This document shows positions 51,467 to 61,135 of a stretch of DNA of 64,000 bases, in pieces (positions within the stretch are counted from its first letter, which is position 1; each line of letters starts with the position of its first letter). Origin of the DNA: Bin80 sp965219915 (GTDB lineage Bacteria; Bacteroidota; Rhodothermia; Rhodothermales; Bin80); contig OZ244794.1 in NCBI GenBank assembly GCA_965219915.1, positions 1,178,001-1,242,000 of the forward strand. The letters are read 5' to 3'. Both the position numbers and the translations under genes were made by a program. Below the pieces are notes generated by a model that made no database searches, had not been told where the DNA came from, and saw nothing but the letters and a program-made list of their open reading frames with translations.

Positions 51467-53298
51467 TGAATCTCGGAAATAGTCAGACGCGAATTATGTT
51501 TGATATCAGTAATCACTAGCCGGTCCCCGTGCGCCCACTGCACAACGACAGAATCTAACGGTTCGGTGAAGCCAAAGTGCAGGACGGGATCTACACTGGA
51601 CTGGAAACTGCGCTGCAGGAATTGTTCGGTGTACCATTGGGTCCCGTTCGCCCAGACGCTCACTTGGGTGCCAATCCCGAAGGTATTGGGTGGGGCACCT
51701 TCCAGTTTTACCTGCAGCCAGCGTCGGTCAGGATACAGCGAGGTTGCATGACTACGGTAGATAAAAGCCGGCATATTTACATTATTGACGACCAAATCTA
51801 GATCCCCATCGTTATCCAGATCTCCATAAGCCGCTCCATTAGAAAAACTCGGCAGTGCCAAGCCCCATGCCCTGCTTACGTCTTTGAAATGCAGACCCTG
51901 CTGACCTGCAAACATATGGTTCGGCAATGAATGTGACGGGACGTTTTCCAAAAGTTCCAAGATTGGCTTCTCGTGCGCGAGAAAGAACGCCCGCAGGGAG
52001 TCAGCATTGGAGGCCTGGGCAATAAAGTCCTGATCCAATAGATCTTTGAAAATGCCATTGGGTACAAAAATATCCCGCCGACCATCCAAGTCGAAATCGG
52101 CAATCAGGCCTCCCCAGCTCCAGTCAGTGCTTTCCAAACCTGCGATGCGGGACACCTCGCTAAACTGCAAGTGTCCCTCTGGGGATCTTCCGCGATTTAA
52201 CTGAAGGGTATTGCGAGTAGCTTGGTGGTGATAGCCGTCCGCTAGGCTACTGGAATAGTCGGACCATGATGGGAATGCGATGCGAGATTGATACCGCCAT
52301 GGTAGATCAGGCAGCATGTCAGAAACGAATATATCCGGCCACCCATCGCCGTTGTAGTCTGCGATATCACTCCCCATGGAGCTGAGGCTCATCGTACTGA
52401 TGGTACGCGTGCCCGCTTCCATAAATGTGCCATCCTGCTGGTTGAGGTATAGGTAGTCACGTTCGAAGAAGTCATTGGAAACATACAGATCAGTCCATCC
52501 ATCCCGGTTCACATCTCCGGTTGACACTCCCAGACCGAAGCCAATTTTACTGCTGTAAATATTTGCGTCTGCTGTAATGTCGGCAAATCGACTGTCGTCG
52601 TTACGCAAGAGTCGGTTACCACCGTCTGGGTCGGGGAATTGTCGGAGATCTGGAGCAGGTTCCAGGTCATCAAGCGAACGGACCGGATTACTCAGAACGT
52701 AGGCATCCAGGTCACGGTCTCCATCGTAATCAAAAAACGAGGCATGTATTCCGAGGGCCTGAAAGGCAAGACCATACTCGTGGGCCAGTTCAATGAAAGT
52801 GCCGTTCTGCCGGTTGATGAACAGTTCGTTATGGCGACGTACTCCACCCGGCGGTCCAGACTTGCTTAAATAGATATCCAACCAACCATCGCTGTTTATA
52901 TCTACGAGGCTGACCCCCGTGGTCCATACACTTGCTGAGTACAGGCCAGCGCTTTCAGTAACATCCTCAAAGCGGAAGTCTCCTTTGTTAAGATAGAGTC
53001 GGTTGGATACTTGATTACCGGTCAGGAAAATATCAGCCAGACCGTCATTGTCTAAATCCCCAATTGCAACTCCGCCACCGTTGTAGAAATTGCGGAAGAC
53101 GTAGGTGTTAAGGGTTTCGGCAGGCACAAGATCATTGGCAAAGGTGATACCGGTTTGTTCGGGGCTCAACAGTTCAAATAGTTGTGTATCGTGCTTGCAT
53201 GCACTGAATATCAGGCACAAAGACGCAATGGGCAGAATGCGCTGTGTGGGTGTGCCAGAGAAGGGTCTAGCTAGGCGATTGTATATCTGAGATCCCAT
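51463..53298 (-). CDS. CRTAC1/FG-GAP family lipoprotein, short form
   Basis: The product is 611 residues (lipobox in ASLCLIFSACKHD). It contains only the first half of the architecture of the two downstream paralogues: the FG-GAP propeller (NGGGVAIGDLDNDGLADIFL, SLVDINSDGWLDIYLSKS, STGDVNRDGWTDLYVSNDFF, AYGDLDNDGDLDLVVNNVN) and the ASPIC/UnbV module (LEGAPPNTFGIGTQVSVWAN, FLQRSFQSSVDPVLHFGFTE), then stops with RLTISEIQ. The ending is clean, so it is a natural short form or an old truncation whose second half may have been replaced by the 194-residue lipoprotein. First gene of the overlapping unit. Confidence 0.88.
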   Translation of the reverse strand: MGSQIYNRLARPFSGTPTQRILPIASLCLIFSACKHDTQLFELLSPEQTGITFANDLVPAETLNTYVFRNFYNGGGVAIGDLDNDGLADIFLTGNQVSNRLYLNKGDFRFEDVTESAGLYSASVWTTGVSLVDINSDGWLDIYLSKSGPPGGVRRHNELFINRQNGTFIELAHEYGLAFQALGIHASFFDYDGDRDLDAYVLSNPVRSLDDLEPAPDLRQFPDPDGGNRLLRNDDSRFADITADANIYSSKIGFGLGVSTGDVNRDGWTDLYVSNDFFERDYLYLNQQDGTFMEAGTRTISTMSLSSMGSDIADYNGDGWPDIFVSDMLPDLPWRYQSRIAFPSWSDYSSSLADGYHHQATRNTLQLNRGRSPEGHLQFSEVSRIAGLESTDWSWGGLIADFDLDGRRDIFVPNGIFKDLLDQDFIAQASNADSLRAFFLAHEKPILELLENVPSHSLPNHMFAGQQGLHFKDVSRAWGLALPSFSNGAAYGDLDNDGDLDLVVNNVNMPAFIYRSHATSLYPDRRWLQVKLEGAPPNTFGIGTQVSVWANGTQWYTEQFLQRSFQSSVDPVLHFGFTEPLDSVVVQWAHGDRLVITDIKHNSRLTISEIQ

Positions 53299-53453
53299 AT
53301 TACGCGGTAGTACCCGGTGGATGATCTAACGCTCTACGCCGTGCGGATGTCCCGATTCCGGAATGATTGTGGGTCGCATACTATCTCCCCGTGATCACCG
53401 ACCGGTCACTCACGTGAATTGGGAATACAAGAGAGAGGTGAACCTATGGACTT

Positions 53454-53692
53454 GGCATCACACATAAGAAGTTACGCAACAACACAAATGGAATGGCGTC
53501 AAGAAAAAAGGAATAGGTCCAGAGCGTAACCACTGGGACGGGATCATCGTGATTCAGCTGGCTCAATAGTTTCCCGATGAGGAAACGGCTGGAGAATGGA
53601 CTGAGCGTATCATGTGGCCGATCGGTCGAATACGTCTAGATAGCAAGGAACGGATACAGACAAGTCTACTAGAACCCCGTCCGATCCCATGA
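53454..53692 (+). pseudogene. Decayed IS1595-type transposase, N-terminal piece
   Basis: The frame reads GIIVIQLAQ, TAG (53567-53569), then FPDEETAGEWTERIMW and continues to TGA at 53690. The FPDEETA..W phrase is the conserved N-terminal signature of IS1595 transposases, matching FPDDATAEKWF of the element at 17.7 kb. The region 53454-53612 is also a direct repeat of 63840-64000 (shared GGCTCAATAGTTTCCCGATG), including the same TAG. No TIR is certain. Confidence 0.55.
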
Positions 53693-53796
53693 ATTAAAAT
53701 CGGTATAACTAAAGCTGCATTTAATTCATGGGGAGACAAGGCCGGCCACTCGCTCTGGATCCACTCCGACGAATGGATTTCTTTTCTTGTCCCCGC

Positions 53797-54894
53797 ATGC
53801 CCGTTAGGTGGCGGTATGCGGGGATCCTGTTTTTGTTGCCCTTTGTCGCATGCCAGAGCGGGGAACTTACCCGATTTGAAGACTCTCCGATCATTGATGA
53901 CCTGCTGGCTGCTGCCCCGCACTTCGTGGTCAACACGGACATTGAACCGGAAAGATGGGTGGCCACAACCCGATTGGGGCTTCCAACTGATTCGCTCATC
54001 CTGGGGAGGCCCTCTCACATGATCGCAATCGGGGATAGTCTTTATATCTCTGAGGAATTCGGACATAACATCTTTGCGGTAGGAGCGGATGGTTATCTCA
54101 ACCGAAAAATTGGCCGGCAGGGACAAGGCCCCGGAGAGTTTACGGCTATAAGTGGGCTGCAATACAGCGGTTCCCACTTATTCGTAAAGGAAATTGATCG
54201 TGTACAGGTGTTTACGGAGACGATCGAATATGTAGATTCGTTCTTCTCCTTGGATTTTCTGGGGGGAAGGTTTTCGGTTTCACCCGATCATATGTTTCTG
54301 CAATGCCCGGGGGACCCAGAAGAGAACGATTGGATTGTCTGTGCTCGCAGCACATCACCCCCGTATAACTGGATTTCGTCGATTAAATTGCTTCCTCGTC
54401 TGGATCTTCCGAATCAATCGGGGGAAAACGGCAACGTGGTAACGGTGACTCCAGACGGCGGCCGAACTGCCTTGGCATATGGCGGACTCCCGTACATCTT
54501 TGTTTACGATGATCAGTTCCGGCATTTGCGAACGATCCGCTTCGAGGGCAAACAGGTTCAGAACTTTCAGCCATCGGGGTTTCCCGGTGCAGCGGGTATA
54601 GAACTTCCAGACGGAGTGGAGGGTTTTACGCAGTCGTTCATACGCACGATAAAGTTCATCAATTCCCGTTATTTGATTGCAAACGTATCCAAAGGCGGGG
54701 GAAGCGGTAATTACATTTTCGATGTATCTGAAGATGACTACCGGATCGCAACAAAAATTCTTTTCCGCCCCATGAACGACACGGAAGTGAGAAAGGATAT
54801 TTTCGCTAAAGATTTTCTGCTGCACGGGGATCGTTTGTATGTATCTTCTTCCTGGGAAGAGTATGTATATGGTTATCCGTTTAACCTAGAATAG
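53797..54894 (+). CDS. Six-bladed beta-propeller lipoprotein
   Basis: The product is 365 residues from ATG 53797 (MPVRWRYAGILFLLPFVACQ, lipobox FVAC); ATGs at 53773 and 53728 give longer n-regions and cannot be excluded. The chain follows the 6-bladed beta-propeller family (PF17170) of Bacteroidota: IGDSLYISEEFGHNIFAVGA, GYLNRKIGRQGQGPGEFTAI, HLFVKEIDRVQVFT, LPYIFVYDDQFRHLRTIRF and LLHGDRLYVSSSWEEYVYGY. Such lipoproteins are surface or periplasmic and have no known reaction. It stands alone on the plus strand between pieces of decayed mobile elements, which suggests that it was carried in or has survived around them. Confidence 0.82.
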   Translation: MPVRWRYAGILFLLPFVACQSGELTRFEDSPIIDDLLAAAPHFVVNTDIEPERWVATTRLGLPTDSLILGRPSHMIAIGDSLYISEEFGHNIFAVGADGYLNRKIGRQGQGPGEFTAISGLQYSGSHLFVKEIDRVQVFTETIEYVDSFFSLDFLGGRFSVSPDHMFLQCPGDPEENDWIVCARSTSPPYNWISSIKLLPRLDLPNQSGENGNVVTVTPDGGRTALAYGGLPYIFVYDDQFRHLRTIRFEGKQVQNFQPSGFPGAAGIELPDGVEGFTQSFIRTIKFINSRYLIANVSKGGGSGNYIFDVSEDDYRIATKILFRPMNDTEVRKDIFAKDFLLHGDRLYVSSSWEEYVYGYPFNLE

Positions 54895-54904
54895 CCGGGA
54901 ACTC

Positions 54905-55363
54905 ATTTGAGCCGTTTTTGAGGCCCTTATTTTCGATCAACATGCCAGTTACGGGGGAACCCTTACTGACTCCCCTATCGTAGATTCTGCGCCGTTTCTG
55001 TGAGCCTCCGGGCATGTCCAGTGTTATCGCGCCGTGAACGTCGATTCTGAGGCGGCTCGTGAGCGGTTGGCGCACTTAGCCACGCAGCTGGCCACTTCAC
55101 GCGCACGGGCACATCATAGCCATATCCAGCGGCCTTGCAATATAGCGCCATTTATGTTGCATCCCCGTTTCTTGGCAAAATGGCCATCCGTCCAAGAACA
55201 CCAAATGGGGTGCGCACAGCGGGATATTGACTGTATCCGAAGAAACGCATTCCTCTGCAGAAAACGGCCGGCTCCAGAAGCTCCCCGCAGCAGCGTTTCT
55301 GACACGTCGCCGGCGCGTCCATTCTGTCCGAACATAAGCAACTACCCTATCGTCGCCGTCCAT
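54905..55363 (-). pseudogene. Possible decayed serine-recombinase-like gene
   Basis: On the minus strand, pieces in three frames read RGASGAGRFLQRNAFL and SRCAHPIWC, then HKWRY and YCKAAGYGYDVPVR, then LTSRLRIDVHGAITLDMPGG. The order recalls the zinc-ribbon and C-terminal part of large serine recombinases, but no frame is intact and the match is by eye only. The remaining bases up to 55385 hold nothing I can support. Confidence 0.25.
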
Positions 55364-55385
55364 GCAAGCGGTTTTCTCCTGTTAG

Positions 55386-55526
55386 CAAAGGAGCGCTTGT
55401 GGAAAACAATAGACGGGCTTTTCTGACTCGGGATGGTGCGATATATTTGGAGTTACCAGCTTAAAGAGAATCTCCGGTATGAAGCTATACCGTGATATCG
55501 GGGTTTCGCAGCTAGTGGGGTGGTGA
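55386..55526 (+). pseudogene. Decayed IS1595-type transposase, middle piece
   Basis: One frame reads DGAIYLELPA, then after a shift TSLKRISGMKLYRDIGVSQL ending at TGA 55524. This matches the SSMRLHRDLDVTQNTAWHL region of the transposase at 17.7 kb. It is on the same strand as the N-terminal piece at 53.5 kb, and the two pieces would be nearly adjacent in the protein. Confidence 0.5.
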
Positions 55527-55721
55527 ATATGGTCAGATTACCGTCCCGGCTTCGCCCAGGCCGGAGCGCTGTGCCCAAGCAGGAGAGCTAGGACTGGAAG
55601 GCGCCGAATATTGGAACTAGTCATCGAGGAGGAATCCGATGAGAAGAGAGCGAGGACAAAGCGAATCCTGCGATCGGATTATCGCATCTACTAATGACTA
55701 GCCTGTTCATTCCGGCACAAC

Positions 55722-55756
55722 GAAAAAGCGCCCCGCCGGTTACCCGACGAGGCGCT
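55722..55756 (-). terminator. Strong intrinsic terminator after susD
   Basis: On the minus strand a 13-bp stem (AGCGCCTCGTCGG with CCGGCGGGGCGCT, two G-U pairs) with a GTAA loop is followed by TTTTTC. It lies 23 bp after the susD stop and ends the susCD transcript. Confidence 0.9.
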
Positions 55757-55778
55757 GTGTCTTTGCTAGGTAATTCGT

Positions 55779-57440
55779 CTAGTACCCGGGATTCTGCACG
55801 AGATTGGAATTGGCTTCCAACTGATTGCGCGGAATCGGGGCGACATTGCGCCAACTCTCTGAGATTGGCTTGAATTGCCACGGATCATTGTAGCGGGTCT
55901 CTCCGCCTTCCACGCCGGCAAAGCGGATCAGGTCTTGGCGTCGGGTCTGCTCCCAGAACAGTTCCCTGCCGCGCTCACCTATGAGTTTGTCGGCATCCAG
56001 ACTCATGAACGGATCCACACCGGAGCGCATCCGGATCTGGTTGACGAGGGCCAAAGCCTCCGCACTTCCCGCATTCATCCGCCACAAAGCTTCCGCCTTG
56101 AGCAGCAATACATCCGCGTAGCGGTAGATCACAAAATCATTGCTGCCGGAGCTGCCAATGCCGTTCTCAAATGCGTACTTGCCAATTCGAGCTCCGCACT
56201 GGCGGCAAGCCACCGCCTGAAGGTCATTCATAGCCGGTGTGAACGTAAGGGGAGGTCCATTCCGGTCAAAGTCACTATAGATGCCAGAGTCGGTGATCCT
56301 TTCGCCGCCTGAGGTATATTGGGGGCCTACTAGGAAATTGCCTAGCCGGTCATCTAGCGTACCCATTACACGCTCCAAGCCCGCGTCATCCGAGGTCGGC
56401 TCAGAGCCCCAGACCTCACCTTGGGGTCCAGGATTCTGCATCGGATCGATGACGGACTCATACATCTTCTGCGTGGCGCTCCATCCGTTCCACGGCTGGA
56501 ATTGGAAGTTGTAGGTATTCTGGCTGCCGTAGTGTAACGTCATCTGGTGGAGGTTCAATCCGGTCAGAAACACCTTGTCATAAGGGACGACGAAGATGTT
56601 CTCAGGTGATCCGTCATTCTGGACGGCAAAATTGTCGTGGTAATTCGCCGCCAGAGAATACTGGCCGGAGTTGATAATCTCGTTCAGTTGCGTCAGCGCA
56701 TCGCCCCACCTGCCTGTACCCGTGTAGACCTCGGCATTCATGTAGAGCTTGGCAAGCGTCATGCGAGCCACATACTGATTCATGCGCCCATAGGTACCAC
56801 GCGTATCCGTGCTAAGATTACCCACGTTATCTAGGAGCTCCTTCTCTACAAACTGAAACACCATCCGTCGCCCTTCCGCAAAATCTGAGGACGGCTGTGA
56901 GGGCTTCTCCTCGGCATCCACGAAGCTGGTTACAATCGGAACATTGCCGAATGCATCCAGCAGCCAGAAGTAATAGAAAGCGCGCATAGCCACCAGCTCA
57001 GAAATGAAGGTTTCCGCAAGCGCAGGGTCGGCAGCCCCGGACTCCACGGCGCTTTCAAACTGAAAAATCAGTCTGTTGGCGTTATTGATTCCTGAGAAAT
57101 AAGTGTTCCAGAATCCGTTGAATGTACCGTCGGCTTCGGTCCAACTGTGGCTGTTGACTCTGTACCAGAATCCACCTTCGGACCAGTCCTGCCCCCGTGC
57201 AGGCACTATGATCTCATCCGTGGTGGCTTCATTGAACTGAGCCGGCGATCCACCACCGCCCAAAGCTGTTAGCCTGCTATAGGCATCACCCATAGCTGAG
57301 ACGAACTGCTGGTCATTTTGAAAAAAGGTTTCAGCCGTAACCTGGCTGTCGACCGTATCCGTCAGGTCCGTGCAGCCAACTGAATAAAACAGCAGGCCAG
57401 CGGCGAGGACCAGCGGAGAAAGAATTGTTCTCGTTTTCAT
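55779..57440 (-). CDS. SusD/RagB family outer-membrane lipoprotein
   Basis: The product is 553 residues with a lipobox in AAGLLFYSVGCTDL. It follows the SusD/RagB layout: TAETFFQNDQQFVSAMGDAY, FWNTYFSGINNANRLIFQF, LVAMRAFYYFWLLDAFGNVP, YGRMNQYVARMTLAKLYMNA, DFVIYRYADVLLLKAEAL, ERGRELFWEQTRRQDLIRF and the closing PIPRNQLEANSNLVQNPGY. SusD binds glycans or peptides on the cell surface and works as a lid on the SusC transporter. It follows susC by 21 bp and ends at a strong terminator. The ligand is not set by sequence. Confidence 0.95.
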   Translation of the reverse strand: MKTRTILSPLVLAAGLLFYSVGCTDLTDTVDSQVTAETFFQNDQQFVSAMGDAYSRLTALGGGGSPAQFNEATTDEIIVPARGQDWSEGGFWYRVNSHSWTEADGTFNGFWNTYFSGINNANRLIFQFESAVESGAADPALAETFISELVAMRAFYYFWLLDAFGNVPIVTSFVDAEEKPSQPSSDFAEGRRMVFQFVEKELLDNVGNLSTDTRGTYGRMNQYVARMTLAKLYMNAEVYTGTGRWGDALTQLNEIINSGQYSLAANYHDNFAVQNDGSPENIFVVPYDKVFLTGLNLHQMTLHYGSQNTYNFQFQPWNGWSATQKMYESVIDPMQNPGPQGEVWGSEPTSDDAGLERVMGTLDDRLGNFLVGPQYTSGGERITDSGIYSDFDRNGPPLTFTPAMNDLQAVACRQCGARIGKYAFENGIGSSGSNDFVIYRYADVLLLKAEALWRMNAGSAEALALVNQIRMRSGVDPFMSLDADKLIGERGRELFWEQTRRQDLIRFAGVEGGETRYNDPWQFKPISESWRNVAPIPRNQLEANSNLVQNPGY

Positions 57441-57461
57441 GATATCTGTGGTTCCTCTTGT

Positions 57462-60400
57462 TTACAAGCTTACGTTTATGCCAAAGCTGATGGATCTCGT
57501 GGTAAACCACTCAATCCTCCGCTCAATCCCGGGAGCCAGCGGTCCTCCACTGGAGCCCTGCTCCGACTGACCCTGGTTGCGATCTACATACCGCACCTGG
57601 GGATTCAGACCAGAGTAACCCGTGATAGTAAACAGGTTGTTTCCGGTCAGGTATAGTCTCACACGGCGGACTGGACTGTCACTCAACATCCGAGCCGGTA
57701 GCGTATAACCCACGGAAGCATTGTTCAGACGCACATAGTCAGCATCTTCAATGTAGTAGCTGGACCAGCGCGGGTCGTCCTTAAGATCACTCAACTCAAA
57801 CGCATGTGACAGCACATTGTACGACGAAATTTGCTTAGGCACGGAATAAAACAGGCTGAACATGTTGGCCAACTGGTGCCCAAACACGCCTTCCAGGAAG
57901 AAACTCATATCGAAGTCTCCGTAACGCATGCTGTTGCTCCAGCCGATCTGAAAGTCTGGAAGGCCGTTGCCAAGGATCTGTTCATCATCCGGGAATGATA
58001 GCCCACCGTATTCCACTTCCGACCCATCCGGCTTTAGGAAGAGCCATTGGCCGTTGTCACCGATGCGGGAAAACTGTGGTCCCCAATGCTGTCCGATTGG
58101 CTCCCCTTGTTTAACCCGGATCAGGTCCGGTGTATTGAGACCGGGTGATCCCGGGCTTGCGAGGAACTGAACATCCTCAGTGTGAAATTGGTTGAGCATC
58201 GTTTCCGAGTAAAAGGAAGCTACTATCCCGGTATTCCAGGACAGCGGGCTGCCGCCACGCAGGACATCGACATCAAGCGAGATCTCCAGGCCACTGGTTT
58301 CCAGCTCTCCTACATTGGTCCAGGTTGTAGGATACAGGTTTGGTGGCACCGGGACGCTGACTTCAAACAGTAAGTCACTCGTGGTCGAATTGTAGAAGTC
58401 GATACGGCCACTGACACGATCGTCGGCAGTCACGAAGTCGGCCCCGATGTTGAGCTCTGTCTTCTCCTCCCATTTCAGGTCTGGATTCGGGTTACTCACC
58501 GGGCCAAAGCTCTGGATGAATTGACCGTTGACAAAGAAGTTGCCAGCCGGGGCAAATCGCTGCAGGGCCAGACCGCTCAGCGGAGCATCCTGTCCCGTTT
58601 TACCTATGCTTCCACGCAGTCGCAGAGAGCTGAGGTAGGGGATATCAACGAGGTTGCTGACTTCCACTCCGACTCCTGCGGCCCAGAATAGACCCCATTT
58701 GTTATCCACGCCAAAGCGTGAAGAGCCCTCACGTCGCAGACTGGCATTGGCAAACACCGTACCGTCATAATTGATATTGGCCCGTCCGAAGAAAGCCACT
58801 AGACGGTGCGTGGCTCGGAAACTGCTTACTGATCCTTCACCCTGACTAAAGTCCTGCGCAAAAGAGAAGTTATTGAATGAGACATTGTCCGCGATGAAAT
58901 CACCGCCAGCCGCATTAAAGCCTTCATCAACAAAGTCGTTATATGAGTAGCCGGCGAAGGCTTCCAGTGAAGTGGATTCTGCCAGATCACCGGAATAGTG
59001 GAGCGTCGTTTCAAACAGCTCACTGCTCAAGTCCAGATAAGCTTGCGTAGCCCGGCCCGGACCCAGTGAAGCGGCTGTGGCCCCGCCTCCAACTTTATGC
59101 TTGCGCGAAAAGAACTCACGGGCAACCTGATCTTCGGTCTGGAAGGAATATTGCGCAGCAAACGACAATCCGGGCAGGACAGAGTCAAAGTTATACTCGC
59201 CCCTGAATACTCCAGTAAAATACTTGCTCTCGCCAATGCGCTCGCCTTCCTCAATAATGGCGACCGGGTTGAAGTAGTTGAACAGAGGTTGCTCAAAGTA
59301 GCCACCGGTATTCTCAAAACCAGAGGCGGTGACGGGAGCGGTCGGATTCATGATGCCGGAAAACTTGAAAGCGTCGGCGAATCCGAAATTTTGATCTTTC
59401 TTCGTTGCCGCCAACTGGATCGTAATCTCCAGATCATGATCCATGGCCCACTGAGTGAAATTCAGTCGGCCACCGATTTCCTGAAACCCAGTGTAGCGTT
59501 GGATGCCGTTCCGGTCCCGGAAATTACCGGATACGCGATAGACCGTATTCTCATTGCCACCGCTAAGCGCAAGGTTGTGAACCATGTTCGATCCCTGCTG
59601 GGTGACTTCCTTGAACCAATCGGTGCTTGTGCCCAGATCCGGCGCGTTCAGACCGGTTTCGTTGGATAGCCGGCGGTACTCATCACCGCTTAGCACATCC
59701 AAGCGATTTTCAATACCCTCAAACGTGTAGTAGGCATTATAATCTACAGACACGCCTCTGCGCGCCTCACCTTGCTTCGTCGTAATCAGAATAACGCCGG
59801 CGGAGCCGCGTGTTCCGTAGATAGCCGCGGCAGAGGCATCTTTGAGTACTTCTACTGAGCCAATATCCGAGGGGTCTAAATTGTCCCAGTTAGCTCCGAT
59901 CACGCCATCCACAACGACGAGCGGCGACTGATTGGCTCCAAACGAGGAGATACCGCGTAGACGGATCTCAGCCACATCATTCGGATTGCCGTTGCGGGTG
60001 GTTATCTGAAGTCCAGCCACCTTGCCCTGAATGAGCTCGGCAGCTGAGTTGACATTGCCGGAAACGAAGTCTTCGTCGCTCAGACTGGCCACCGCGCCGG
60101 TAATCGTCCTACGCTCCTGGGAACCGTATCCAGTCACCACAAGCTCCTCACCGATTTCGAACACGGTTTCAACCATCGTGACGTCAATCTCATTACGCCC
60201 GTCGATGCCGATTTCCTGCGTGTCAAAGCCAACAAAGGAAAACACCAATGTATCCTGCAGCGACGGGACGTTTACGACATAATTGCCGCTCATGTCGGTC
60301 GTTCCGCCTTGGGTGGTACCTTTGACGACGATGGAGACTCCGGGCAGCGGGTCGCTGGTTGTGCCGTCACGCACAGTCCCGGATACCGTTGACTGCGCAA

Positions 60401-60464
60401 GCACCGATGGCACCGCAAGCGCAATCAACAGAAGTGAAAGTAACGCTCTTTTCATATTCATCAT
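57462..60464 (-). CDS. SusC/RagA family TonB-linked outer-membrane transporter
   Basis: The product is 1000 residues (MMNMKRALLSLLLIALAVPS; ATG 60455 is an equally good start). Residues 24-105 form the carboxypeptidase-like domain (STVSGTVRDGTTSDPLPGVS, LVFSFVGFDTQEIGID), then the TonB-box-like EELVVTGYGSQERRTITGAV, the plug (AELIQGKVAGLQI, RLRGISSFGANQSPLVVVDG, SVEVLKDASAAAIYGTRGSA) and a long barrel ending TTRSISFGINVSL. It imports the ligand delivered by SusD. No anti-sigma/sigma pair is visible next to it; two GTAC-centred dyads lie upstream (60502-60539). Confidence 0.95.
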   Translation of the reverse strand: MMNMKRALLSLLLIALAVPSVLAQSTVSGTVRDGTTSDPLPGVSIVVKGTTQGGTTDMSGNYVVNVPSLQDTLVFSFVGFDTQEIGIDGRNEIDVTMVETVFEIGEELVVTGYGSQERRTITGAVASLSDEDFVSGNVNSAAELIQGKVAGLQITTRNGNPNDVAEIRLRGISSFGANQSPLVVVDGVIGANWDNLDPSDIGSVEVLKDASAAAIYGTRGSAGVILITTKQGEARRGVSVDYNAYYTFEGIENRLDVLSGDEYRRLSNETGLNAPDLGTSTDWFKEVTQQGSNMVHNLALSGGNENTVYRVSGNFRDRNGIQRYTGFQEIGGRLNFTQWAMDHDLEITIQLAATKKDQNFGFADAFKFSGIMNPTAPVTASGFENTGGYFEQPLFNYFNPVAIIEEGERIGESKYFTGVFRGEYNFDSVLPGLSFAAQYSFQTEDQVAREFFSRKHKVGGGATAASLGPGRATQAYLDLSSELFETTLHYSGDLAESTSLEAFAGYSYNDFVDEGFNAAGGDFIADNVSFNNFSFAQDFSQGEGSVSSFRATHRLVAFFGRANINYDGTVFANASLRREGSSRFGVDNKWGLFWAAGVGVEVSNLVDIPYLSSLRLRGSIGKTGQDAPLSGLALQRFAPAGNFFVNGQFIQSFGPVSNPNPDLKWEEKTELNIGADFVTADDRVSGRIDFYNSTTSDLLFEVSVPVPPNLYPTTWTNVGELETSGLEISLDVDVLRGGSPLSWNTGIVASFYSETMLNQFHTEDVQFLASPGSPGLNTPDLIRVKQGEPIGQHWGPQFSRIGDNGQWLFLKPDGSEVEYGGLSFPDDEQILGNGLPDFQIGWSNSMRYGDFDMSFFLEGVFGHQLANMFSLFYSVPKQISSYNVLSHAFELSDLKDDPRWSSYYIEDADYVRLNNASVGYTLPARMLSDSPVRRVRLYLTGNNLFTITGYSGLNPQVRYVDRNQGQSEQGSSGGPLAPGIERRIEWFTTRSISFGINVSL

Positions 60465-61135
60465 GAGTCCGGTTAATGAAAGCCCAACTTAGTTTAATTT
60501 GAGTACGTGCGTACTAGCAGGCGTACAAGAGTATGTACGTCTAGTGAAATATACGCTATGCGAAATTTAAGTTCCAATGTGAGCGCATAAAAAAGTGCAG
60601 TGGTTGGACCCAAATAATCAGGTCAACGGCGGTAACGAATCCGACTGCAATCGGCGTGTCTCTGGCACGAGGCTGGTGCACCCCGGTACGAATGTGCGTC
60701 CGGTTCCAGGGGCAGCGCCTGCAGCAGTGTCCTTTGCGCCCCTGGTCAATAGCCTCAACGAGAAGTGTACAAGTAGAACAGTGCGTCCACAAAGTCCGGT
60801 GCGGATTCTCGCGCCTTGTTTGGCTGATTTATACGACTTTTCTTCGGCGTGATCAACAGTTCCAAACTTTGCTCCAATACTTCGCGGTGGTGTACCGAGG
60901 AGTCCCGGTATCCATACCGCACGAAATCAGCGACGGGTACAGCGCCTTGGCCTCGGGCAATAAATCCACGATCATCGACGAATCTGTCCCTTCCTACAGC
61001 AATTTAGTGGTGAATAATGCACGGATGCGGGTCCTCCAAAAAGCAGAATGATCGTCTAGTCTTGCACAGCGGGACGCAGCAAGGGAACAGCCGGAGTTTG
61101 GATATGTCGCCCCGACTATTCCAGACGGCCATCCG
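60465..61135 (-). other. 670-bp gap with a possible transposase remnant
   Basis: The first 90 bp contain the dyads listed separately. From about 61005 down to 60765 a minus-strand frame of about 80 codons is open without a start (VDDRGFIARGQGAVPVADFV, LELLITPKKSRINQPNKARE). The DRGF...TPKKSR order recalls IS5-like transposases, but weakly. I see no supported gene. Confidence 0.25.
60502..60539 (-). promoter_or_regulatory. Two GTAC-centred dyads upstream of susC
   Basis: AGTACG-TG-CGTACT (60502-60515) is a perfect dyad, and CGTAC-8 bp-GTACG (60522-60539) is a second one. Both lie 38-75 bp before the susC start, in the place of a promoter or operator. A regulator binding GTAC half-sites is inferred. 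Confidence 0.4.

Noticed and set aside
55034..55426. Plus-strand frame of 130 codons next to the IS remnants
   Set aside because: Composition looks random; the opposite strand shows recombinase-like fragments, so I treat it as decayed DNA.
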